NCBI GenBank assembly: GCA_029238785.1
Contig: JAQWFN010000036.1
Coordinates: 1 to 43,396, forward strand
DNA from: Flavobacteriales bacterium
GTDB lineage: Bacteria > Bacteroidota > Bacteroidia > Flavobacteriales_D > Sanyastnellaceae
Length of the DNA: 43,396 nt
Reading direction: 5' to 3'
Each line of letters begins with the position of its first letter. The first letter of the stretch is position 1. Positions 1 through 7,520 of this stretch are shown here, in pieces. The notes beneath the pieces were generated by a model, which saw only the letters and a program-made list of their open reading frames with translations, did no database searches and was not told the origin of the DNA. A program made the translations under genes and the position numbers.

Positions 1-311
1 CGAGCTAAGGCCAAAGCCAAGGAACAAGAAAAAGAAAATGTGATTGATTATCTAGCAGATAAAGCTGCAGATGCCAGTTACACAAGAAAACAAAACAAAG
101 AAAACGGAGAAGCTCAAGATGTTCAACTTACAAGAATCTACCGTGATGGTGAGATGAATCGTCAAGACAAATTGAGCGAAACGGAGCGACTGAAAGAAAA
201 GCAACTCGAAAAAACAGCCGATGATGCTGAAAGCGCAACTGCAAGAAGAAACGATGCAGATCAAGATTTGGAAGAGCTTGAGATTGAGGCAGAAAAGCTT
301 TCTAGAAACGA
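1..311 (+). other. Displaced 3' coding piece of the adjacent TPR-like gene
   Basis: Forward frame 1 is open from base 1. Its first 35 codons (starting RAKAKAKEQEKENV, ending NKENG) repeat the last residues of the reverse-strand gene at 302-2392. It then continues for about 68 more codons with Glu/Lys/Arg-rich, coiled-coil-like sequence (EAQDVQLTRIYRDG onwards). The reverse-strand gene, in contrast, runs into a stop two codons after the shared part. I infer that this forward piece is the natural continuation of that gene, turned around by the inverted repeat. The tail that follows after 311 is only the arm read backwards and is Leu/Phe/Cys-rich nonsense. This is not an independent gene. Confidence 0.8.
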
Positions 312-418
312 CCGTTTTCTTTGTTTTGTTTTCTTGTGTAACTGGCATCTGCAGCTTTATCTGCTAGATAATCAATCACATTTTCTTTTTCTTGTTCCTT
401 GGCTTTGGCCTTAGCTCG
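1..418. repeat. Perfect 107-bp inverted repeat at the left end
   Basis: Bases 1-107 are the exact reverse complement of bases 312-418; identity stops at 108 against 311. Because one arm begins at base 1, the repeat may extend further outside the window. The 204-bp spacer (108-311) carries the true continuation of the neighbouring gene in the opposite orientation. Seen directly. The simplest explanation is a fold-back chimera or an assembly-graph artefact at a contig end, since the arm length is close to a typical k-mer overlap. A real invertible segment is the biological alternative. Confidence 0.95.
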
Positions 419-2392
419 TGCTTCACTTGCTCGTGCCTCTCGGTAGTACTTCTCAGCTTCGTCTTCAGTGCTCGTATTGGCATTGTTCATGAACTCCTCT
501 TGTCTGCGGCGTTCTTCTTCTTCAGCTGCTAAACGTTCAGCTTCCTTTCTGTCGGCTTCCTCTTTCGCTTGTTGTTCTCTTCGAAGGCGCTCCTCCTCCA
601 TCAAACGTTCTTTCTCTTCGCGATCTGCGTTTGCAAGGGCTTCAGCAGCTCTTCGCTCTTCTTCACGCTTCAAGCGTTCTGCTTCTGCGGCATCGTTTTG
701 AGCTAAGGCAGCTCGCTCAGCTAAGAGTTCATCGATTCTGGCGATTCTCGACTTTGGATATTTTTCGTTGGCTTTGATTTTTAGAGCCGCTTCGTAATCT
801 AGGCGAGCATCTTCGAGAAGATCTTTATCAAAAGCAACATTGGCTTTATCAATCAGTGCTTGGTATTCGTTGTCTACTTTCTCTCGCTCTGCATTAGCTG
901 CTTCTGCCTCTTCGTTGGATTGTCTATCGCGAATGATTTGATCAATCTTATCCAACCTACTTTGAGGAAATTTCTCGTTTGGTTTCACTCCCAAAGCTGC
1001 CTGATAATTTTCTTTCGCTGCCTCTAAATTATCTTTATCAAAATCCTCATTCGCTTTGTCCAAAAAGGCCTGATATTCCTTATCAATTCTATCTTGCTCT
1101 GCATTCGCCGCAGCTTCTTTATCGGCAGCTAAAGCCGCAGCTTCCCGCTCTTTAATCAGTTTATTGATCTCGTCGATTTTATCTTTTGGCAGCGACTCTT
1201 CAGGCTTAATTGTTCTCGCCTCTTCGAAGTTTCGAAGTGCTGTTTTCAATTCATCTGAATCGATGTTTTTCTGTCCTAAAGCAATTGCTTCTTGGTATTT
1301 ACGCTCGCGTTCGGCAGCGGCAGCAGCTTCTGCCTCAGCGTTGTCAAGACGTTTTCTAGCTTCAGCGATTTGATCTCTTGGGTAGCTTTCTTTCGGCATG
1401 AAATCGAGCGCTGTTTCATACTTGCCTATTGCCTTTTCGTAGCTCCCCTCTTTAAAAAAACCGTCTCCTGCAGCTACAAGTTCATCGTATTGTTGGCGCA
1501 GTTCTAGCGCTTCCAAAAGCTTCTCAATTTCTGCAAGTTTGTCTTTGGGTTCGCGCTCTTCTGGCTTCAAATCACGGGCTGCTTCAAAATCTGATTTTGC
1601 CTCTTTGTAGTCTTCCGTTTTGATGCGATTGTTACCAGATGCGATCAAACGCTGGTATTCCGCTTCTCTATTCGCTAGCGCATTTTGTTCATCGAGTTTT
1701 TTCTGGGCTAAAGCCAACTTTTCTGGCGCTGGTTCTTTATCTGGGAAAATGTCTAATGCTGCCTCAAACTTAGCAATGGCATCTTCATACTTCTCCTCGC
1801 CCATTTTCTGATCACCCTTGGAAACAAGTTCATCAAACTCTTTGAGCATCTTTTCCATGTTCTCCGCCAGCTTCTCTAATCGATCAAATTCATCCTCGAT
1901 TTCTTCCTGAATTTGCTCTGTGTAAGCGAAATCAAATTCAATAGAATTACGCTGTGGATCAAAGGTAGCTATACCAATGGGTTTGTCTAGAATTGAGGTA
2001 TTGAAGCCTTCTTGCATTTCGAAGATCGACATGTCCATCGACATTTGAAAACCACCCCTCATGTCTTCCTCAGGAATGTCTTTTGTGCGTAACTCAATGG
2101 TTTTAGCGACGAAATCGAGCTTGGAGAATTGAATCTTGTAATCGAAACCAAGAGGCAATTCCAAGCTGTATTTACCACTACTGGTAGTGGTAAAACTATC
2201 GTATTGTTTTCCGTTTTGATAGACGGTTACCTGAACAGATTCCAATTTTTTCATCGAAAAGCTGTCCTTGATATTTCCTTGAATATCGAGGATGTCACTT
2301 TGCGAAAAGGCCAAAGTACCAATGATGGTGAAGCACACCATCATCGCAACCTTAAAAATGGTTCCTATATTAAAAGCTTGTTTACCTTGCAT
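302..2392 (-). CDS. Exported TPR-like repeat protein with coiled-coil tail, 3' end broken
   Basis: The 696 residues seen start with a signal peptide (about 1-31, ending TLAFSQ). A carboxypeptidase-regulatory-like beta domain follows (about 34-100, with the SGKYSLELPLGFDYKI pattern). Next come about five TPR-like helical repeats of 45-75 residues, each with a KYEDAIAKFEAALDIFP-type core and a following P-x-x-K/R-L/I-x-x-I segment (about 185-560). The end is a highly charged Glu/Arg/Ala coiled coil. Bacteroidetes have many such envelope proteins; none has a function I can name. The last two residues and the stop come from the inverted-repeat junction at 311/312, so the real C terminus is missing; its continuation lies on the forward strand at 108-311. 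It is divergent from the FAD oxidoreductase gene, with a 43-bp gap. Envelope location is inferred from the signal peptide. Confidence 0.8.
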   Translation of the reverse strand: MQGKQAFNIGTIFKVAMMVCFTIIGTLAFSQSDILDIQGNIKDSFSMKKLESVQVTVYQNGKQYDSFTTTSSGKYSLELPLGFDYKIQFSKLDFVAKTIELRTKDIPEEDMRGGFQMSMDMSIFEMQEGFNTSILDKPIGIATFDPQRNSIEFDFAYTEQIQEEIEDEFDRLEKLAENMEKMLKEFDELVSKGDQKMGEEKYEDAIAKFEAALDIFPDKEPAPEKLALAQKKLDEQNALANREAEYQRLIASGNNRIKTEDYKEAKSDFEAARDLKPEEREPKDKLAEIEKLLEALELRQQYDELVAAGDGFFKEGSYEKAIGKYETALDFMPKESYPRDQIAEARKRLDNAEAEAAAAAERERKYQEAIALGQKNIDSDELKTALRNFEEARTIKPEESLPKDKIDEINKLIKEREAAALAADKEAAANAEQDRIDKEYQAFLDKANEDFDKDNLEAAKENYQAALGVKPNEKFPQSRLDKIDQIIRDRQSNEEAEAANAEREKVDNEYQALIDKANVAFDKDLLEDARLDYEAALKIKANEKYPKSRIARIDELLAERAALAQNDAAEAERLKREEERRAAEALANADREEKERLMEEERLRREQQAKEEADRKEAERLAAEEEERRRQEEFMNNANTSTEDEAEKYYREARASEARAKAKAKEQEKENVIDYLADKAADASYTRKQNKENGRF

Positions 2393-2435
2393 TAATTCGG
2401 ATTCGGGGCGAATATCTTTATTATAACGTAAAAAT

Positions 2436-3581
2436 ATGGAATTTAGTTATTGGGAACGAGCGTCTTTCTTAGGAAATACTAAATATTGCGTGCTTGGTGC
2501 GGGAATTGTTGGACTCTCAACAGCCTTTCACTTGGCTAAAAAGCTGCCTGGAAAAGACATTCTGGTGGTAGAAAAATCTCCTTTTTCTGGAGGTGGCAGC
2601 ACAAAAAATGCAGGTTTCGCATGTTTTGGAAGTCCTACTGAAGTATTGTCAGACCTAGAATTGATGGGCGAAGCGGCCTGCAGCGAGCTCATTCAACTTC
2701 GTTATAAAGGACTTCATCTTTTGAGAGAAACATTGGGCGATGAAAACATCGAATACAGTGCTTGTGGTGGTTTAGAATTATTTTCTCAGGTGGATAAAAT
2801 TAAATCCAAGAGAAATTACGAAACCGTGCTTGAAGCGCTTCCAAAACTCAATAATTTCATGTTGAATGCCCTTGATGAACATCATATTTATGAGGCATTG
2901 GATGATCCTGCTGGTGTTTACGGACTCAAAAGCATTGAAGGAGGCATCAACAACCGCCTCGAAGGGTCTATAAATACAGGAAAAATGATGCGCAGTTTGA
3001 TTAAGAAGGTTGAAGACGCCGGCGTGAGAATCGTTCGAGGAATGGAACTGCTCTCATTTGAAGACAAGAGCGAGGGTGTGCACTTGCATTTTGACTTTGG
3101 TAAATTGAACTGCGATAAATTATTTATTTGTACCAACAGCATGAGCAGAAGTATTTTGCCCGATGCTGACATCATGCCTGGGCGAAACATGGTGATGGTC
3201 ACTTCCCCCATTTCGGAATTAAAATTAAAAGGCACTTTTCACATGAGTGAGGGTTACCTCTACTTTAGAAACATTGGTGATCGATTACTGATTGGCGGCG
3301 GAAGGCATTGGGCAGGTGAAGAAGAAAACACTTTGGAACATGGAAGCAATCCCAACATCAAGAAAAATCTCATTGAACTACTTGAGAAACAACTCTTAGT
3401 AGATATCCCTTTTCAAATAGAACATGAATGGTCTGGCTTTCTTGGTCTGGGTAAAAGTAAAATGCCCATACTTAAAAAAGTGAGTAAGAACACCTATTGC
3501 GGAATTAGGATGGGCGGAATGGGGGTGGCCATTGGAAGTGAAATTGGCAAACAACTAAGTGCTTTATTTCTAAAAGAATAA
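2436..3581 (+). CDS. FAD-dependent oxidoreductase, DAO (D-amino acid oxidase-like) family
   Basis: The 381-residue protein has an N-terminal Rossmann FAD-binding motif GAGIVGLSTA at residues 21-30, followed by a beta strand ending in Glu (DILVVEK) that would hold the adenosine ribose. The GGGSTKNAGFACFG segment around residue 55 is the typical second FAD contact of the family. The C-terminal end GIRMGGMGVAIGSEIG matches the conserved FAD-closing motif. These are features of glycine/sarcosine oxidase-type enzymes that oxidise a substrate amine; the actual substrate cannot be read from sequence. It has no signal peptide and is probably cytoplasmic. A near-consensus Bacteroidetes -7 box (TATCTTTA, 2413-2420, one mismatch) lies 16 bp before the ATG. 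The gene stands alone between divergent and unrelated neighbours. Confidence 0.85.
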   Translation: MEFSYWERASFLGNTKYCVLGAGIVGLSTAFHLAKKLPGKDILVVEKSPFSGGGSTKNAGFACFGSPTEVLSDLELMGEAACSELIQLRYKGLHLLRETLGDENIEYSACGGLELFSQVDKIKSKRNYETVLEALPKLNNFMLNALDEHHIYEALDDPAGVYGLKSIEGGINNRLEGSINTGKMMRSLIKKVEDAGVRIVRGMELLSFEDKSEGVHLHFDFGKLNCDKLFICTNSMSRSILPDADIMPGRNMVMVTSPISELKLKGTFHMSEGYLYFRNIGDRLLIGGGRHWAGEEENTLEHGSNPNIKKNLIELLEKQLLVDIPFQIEHEWSGFLGLGKSKMPILKKVSKNTYCGIRMGGMGVAIGSEIGKQLSALFLKE

Positions 3582-3626
3582 CCTTTTTGAACTGCTTGCG
3601 TAGAAAGGAGAAACAATTCTTTTATC

Positions 3627-5858
3627 ATGCGTGAGTTACTTTCAATTTTGTTCGCCTGCTTGTTGATAACAGCAACAACAGCACAAGGAGTAGATAGTAC
3701 GGCTACAGACGACTTCAATGTTGACTCAAGTACTACAAGCACCGCAGTTCCAGCACTGAAGCTTAAGCCTAGAGTAGGTTTGGGAATTGGTCCAATGGTT
3801 TTTATTGGTGATGTTGGTAGTGGTAACAAAGCCAACCATCTTGGTGCCGGTAAAATGGCACTTACCCTAGATGTATCTAATCGATTAAATTCGTTTTTAG
3901 ATGTTCGCTTATACAGTACTTTTGGGAAGGTACAAATCACAGACTATGCTGGCGATACTCCCTTCGAATTTAAATCAACACTAAGAAATGGTGGAGTGTC
4001 TTTGACCTACAACTTCGACCACTTCTTAAAGCCTAATCGTTCAATTGAACCTTGGGTATCTGTTGGTTTTGAGAGCATTGAATTCCTTTCAAAAGCCGAT
4101 TTAAAAGACGCCAATGGATTTGACTATCATTATTGGAATGATGGTAGAATCATGAACATGGATCAAAATGGAGCTAATGCAGACGAAGCCATTCAGATTT
4201 ACAAAGACGGTGTTTACGAAACTGATTTAAGAGAAATGAACCTCGACGGAAGAGGGAGATATGCAGAGCGCACTTGGGGGATCCCAGTGGGTGCCGGTTT
4301 CCAATTCTTGTTGAGTGATCGTTTCCAAGTACGTTGTGGAACTCAAATGACCTTTGGAATGAGCGACCTTATCGACAACCGCACTGCAGATAGTGATGGT
4401 CCGCGAAAAGGTAATGCCGCGAATGACCGCTTCCTATACAGTTCAGTTGCGCTCAATTACGATTTGAGCATTAGACCGAAAGTAAGGGAATTACCTCCAA
4501 TGGAATTCATGGATGAAAATGGTGAAATGATGCTTGTGAGTTTGAGCAACGATGGCGATAATGACGGCGTTAACGATATGGATGATGAATGTGCTGGAAC
4601 TCCAGAAGGTGCTCCGGTAGATAGCAAAGGTTGCCCTACAGATTCTGATGGCGACGGTTATGCTGATTACATGGACGACGAGCCAAATTCAGCACACATG
4701 AATGTTGATGCTTTTGGTGTTGCCATGAGTGATGAAGATACCTACCAGCGCTATTTGATGTGGAACGATTCTATTCCATGGAAAACAAGTACATGGTCTG
4801 AAAACTACGCCAAACTTAATTCAGATCCTGGACACTGGAGTAACCGCTACAGCGTTCAGGTTGGAGCTCAAAGTGAAGGCCTCTCTCAATCACAAATCAA
4901 TGCGATTCTTTCCTTGAAAGACATCACGATGATTACAGAAAACAACGACCAGATTTACGTTGCTGGGAACTTTGAAAACCTTCCTGATGCGGTTAAGCGA
5001 AAAATTGAGCTAAGCAATAATGGAATTCAAGGAAGTGTTGTTTCAAAAGATGGTGAAGAGCCATTGGTTAACGTTGGTGAAGAGGCAATAGCCCTGGAGA
5101 ACTCAATGCGTGAAGAGATGCGTGTTGAAGAATTGGAATTACTTGCTGCAATGCCTATTGAAAATGCACTAGAAACGGTGAATGTTAATGATCCTGACAG
5201 CGCTATGCTTGCAATCGAAAATGCAATAGAAGCCGTTGGTGCAAACGAAGAAGGTTTTGTTTTTAGAGTTCAAGTGGGTGCATTTCGAGGCACCTTGAAT
5301 GAGGACATCTTCGCGGGAATTAATGATATTATTTCTTTAACCGGGCAGGATCAACTTACAAGATACATGACCTCGAGCTACTCAAGCCTAGAAGAAGCTG
5401 CAGAGCGCAGAGTAAAATTGTTGACTCAAGGTTTTGAAGGATCGTTCATTGCAGCCTTCAAAGATGGTGAGCGCGTAACATTGGCTTCTGCAGGAGCAAA
5501 AGTACTTCGTCCAGAAAACGACATCACTTATGACCTTGAGAACAACTCAATTGACCCAAGCTTTGTTACTTTCAAAGTTCAACTTGGTGCATTTGATTTG
5601 GAAATCCCTACTGCTACTTTGGATAGTTTCCTCGAACTTGGCGGGATTTCTTCAGACAAGAACAAAGATGGATTAACCCGTTACTTCTCCCTGTCCGTTG
5701 ATTCATACGAAAGCGCAGAAATGCTGATGAATCAGGCCTTGGACTTGGGCATTGAAGAAGCCTTTATTGTTGGTGACTTCAATGGAACTACCATTACCGT
5801 TGGGGAAGCACTAAGCATGAGGGGTGAAGTTGCTCCTGTTACTGCTAGTCAAGATTAA
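3627..5858 (+). CDS. Outer-membrane beta-barrel protein with TSP3 calcium repeats and three SPOR-like modules
   Basis: The 743-residue protein has a signal peptide (1-19, ending TATTAQ). An outer-membrane barrel-like region (about 45-295) with alternating hydrophobic strands follows. Residues about 305-355 are Asp-rich thrombospondin type 3 calcium repeats (DGDNDGVNDMDDECAGTPEG, then DSDGDGYADYMDDEP). The C-terminal part holds three SPOR-like modules, each starting with an R/K-x-x-VQ-V/L-GA strand: YSVQVGAQ (about 406), FRVQVGAF (about 543) and FKVQLGAF (about 645). OmpA-like Bacteroidetes proteins often combine a barrel with TSP3 repeats and a peptidoglycan-binding domain. SPOR domains bind denuded peptidoglycan glycans, so here they may replace the OmpA domain as the cell-wall anchor (inference). 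The last 14 bp overlap the convergent gene at 5845-7404. Confidence 0.8.
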   Translation: MRELLSILFACLLITATTAQGVDSTATDDFNVDSSTTSTAVPALKLKPRVGLGIGPMVFIGDVGSGNKANHLGAGKMALTLDVSNRLNSFLDVRLYSTFGKVQITDYAGDTPFEFKSTLRNGGVSLTYNFDHFLKPNRSIEPWVSVGFESIEFLSKADLKDANGFDYHYWNDGRIMNMDQNGANADEAIQIYKDGVYETDLREMNLDGRGRYAERTWGIPVGAGFQFLLSDRFQVRCGTQMTFGMSDLIDNRTADSDGPRKGNAANDRFLYSSVALNYDLSIRPKVRELPPMEFMDENGEMMLVSLSNDGDNDGVNDMDDECAGTPEGAPVDSKGCPTDSDGDGYADYMDDEPNSAHMNVDAFGVAMSDEDTYQRYLMWNDSIPWKTSTWSENYAKLNSDPGHWSNRYSVQVGAQSEGLSQSQINAILSLKDITMITENNDQIYVAGNFENLPDAVKRKIELSNNGIQGSVVSKDGEEPLVNVGEEAIALENSMREEMRVEELELLAAMPIENALETVNVNDPDSAMLAIENAIEAVGANEEGFVFRVQVGAFRGTLNEDIFAGINDIISLTGQDQLTRYMTSSYSSLEEAAERRVKLLTQGFEGSFIAAFKDGERVTLASAGAKVLRPENDITYDLENNSIDPSFVTFKVQLGAFDLEIPTATLDSFLELGGISSDKNKDGLTRYFSLSVDSYESAEMLMNQALDLGIEEAFIVGDFNGTTITVGEALSMRGEVAPVTASQD

Positions 5859-7404
5859 GATCTTCAGCTATTTTTCGGACCACATTTTGTCCGTCCATAG
5901 CTGCAGAAACAATACCACCGGCATAACCCGCTCCTTCACCACAAGGGAACAAACCTTGAACCTGAACATGAGCTAAAGTTTGTCGATCACGTGGAATACG
6001 AATTGGGGAGGATGTCCGACTTTCGGGAGCTGTGAGTACGGCCTCGTTGGTGAGATATCCTCTCATTTTTTGTCCGAAAACCTCAAAAGCCTTCGCCAAA
6101 CGCTCCGCAATAAATGGAGGCAATACTTCACGTAAATTCACAGCCACCAATCCCGGTTGGTAAGAACAAACAGGCAAATCTTTCGATACCTTGTTTTGAA
6201 CAAAATCAATCATTCGCTGTGCTGGAACTGCCTGCGTTGATCCTGCCGCTTTCCAGCATGCTTCTTCCACTTCTTTTTGAAGATCCAAAGCGCCAAAAGT
6301 TCCTGTGTAGCCTGCTTTGTCGAGCAATTCATCGGTGATTTCAACAACGATACCCGAGTTCGAGTAAGGGTTGTTTCTTTTCGATGGGCTCCATCCGTTG
6401 GTAACTACTTCTCCTGCAGCGGATGCGCAGGGGGCTATAATTCCGCCCGGACACATACAAAAGGAGTACACTCCTACTCCATCAACTTGTTCTACTAAAG
6501 CGTAGGAGGCTGGGGGAAGGTGCTCGCCTCGCAATTCTCCTTTGTATTGAATTCTATCAATCAAATCTTGACTGTGTTCGATGCGAACTCCTAAGGCGAA
6601 GGGCTTTCTTTCCAAGCTCACACCTGCATCGCGAAGCAAATAAAAAACGTCTCTTGCAGAGTGTCCCGTAGCCAAAATCAATGCTTCTCCCCGAAAATCT
6701 TGCTCTCCGGCCTTCGCCCCAATGCATCTTCCCCCTTCAATAATCAAATCGTCTATTCGAAGGTTAAAATGCACTTCACCTCCAAATTTCTCAATCGTTT
6801 CGCGCATATCGACGATAATCTGAGGCAATTTATTGGTTCCAATGTGCGGGTGGGCATCGATCAAAATATCTTCAGACGCACCGTGATGAACCAAGCGTTG
6901 AAGGATGTCTTCAATTTTACCTCGTTTGTGCGAACGGGTGTACAACTTACCGTCTGAATACGTTCCAGCACCGCCTTCACCAAAACAATAATTTGAATCT
7001 TCATTCACAATGTGCTCCTTATTAATCGCCGCAAGATCTCTTCTTCTGTCGCGCACATTCTTTCCTCGTTCGAGAACAACAGGCTTCAAACCAAGCTTCA
7101 AACATTCTAGTGCCGCGAAGAGTCCGGCCGGACCAAAGCCAACGATAACAACTCTCGGCTTATCCGCTACGTTTTGGTAATTCGGTTCGAATTTAATTTT
7201 CGTATCCGCTTCACCCACAAGAAAAACCTCCAATCGCAATCGATAGACTACAGGACGTTTGCGAGCGTCTATAGAACGTTTGAGCAGTTTAATTTCACCA
7301 ATATCTTCTGCTTGCACCCTTAAGATTGAAGCCGCCATGGTTTTCCAAAAGTCCTGATTTTCATGATCAATAGGAAGTGCAGTGATATCGATAATTCTCG
7401 CCAT
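5845..7404 (-). CDS. FAD-dependent dehydrogenase of the COG2509 type
   Basis: The 519-residue protein has a short N-terminal alpha/beta domain (1-70). A Rossmann FAD motif follows (VVIVGFGPAGLFAALE, residues 85-100), and then the family signature FGEGGAGTYSDGKL at 141-154. The C terminus carries the second FAD contact (FPCGEGAGYAGGIVSAAMDG). This matches the widespread but uncharacterised family of NAD(P)/FAD-dependent proteins often annotated only as FAD-dependent dehydrogenase; the reaction is unknown. It is predicted to be cytoplasmic. It converges on and overlaps by 14 bp the SPOR protein gene, and it is divergent from the E1 dehydrogenase gene. No terminator separates the two converging genes. 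Confidence 0.85.
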   Translation of the reverse strand: MARIIDITALPIDHENQDFWKTMAASILRVQAEDIGEIKLLKRSIDARKRPVVYRLRLEVFLVGEADTKIKFEPNYQNVADKPRVVIVGFGPAGLFAALECLKLGLKPVVLERGKNVRDRRRDLAAINKEHIVNEDSNYCFGEGGAGTYSDGKLYTRSHKRGKIEDILQRLVHHGASEDILIDAHPHIGTNKLPQIIVDMRETIEKFGGEVHFNLRIDDLIIEGGRCIGAKAGEQDFRGEALILATGHSARDVFYLLRDAGVSLERKPFALGVRIEHSQDLIDRIQYKGELRGEHLPPASYALVEQVDGVGVYSFCMCPGGIIAPCASAAGEVVTNGWSPSKRNNPYSNSGIVVEITDELLDKAGYTGTFGALDLQKEVEEACWKAAGSTQAVPAQRMIDFVQNKVSKDLPVCSYQPGLVAVNLREVLPPFIAERLAKAFEVFGQKMRGYLTNEAVLTAPESRTSSPIRIPRDRQTLAHVQVQGLFPCGEGAGYAGGIVSAAMDGQNVVRKIAEDLNLD

Positions 7405-7493
7405 AGCTGCAAAAATACACTTCTGAGCTCATATCTAAATCAACTAAATCTTCATCTGCGCTGAAAAGGGCTATTTCAAATCATCGGAACTTG

Positions 7494-7501
7494 TACATTT
7501 G
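7494..7501 (+). promoter_or_regulatory. Promoter -7 box TACATTTG upstream of the E1 dehydrogenase
   Basis: TACATTTG is a perfect match to the Bacteroidetes primary sigma -7 consensus TAnnTTTG and sits inside TTGTACATTTG. It lies 19 bp before the ATG at 7521, so transcription would start near 7508. This argues against the in-frame TTG at 7491, which overlaps the promoter. No TTG is seen at the -33 position. Confidence 0.7.
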
Positions 7502-7520
7502 TGCTTCAGAAAACGAGTTT

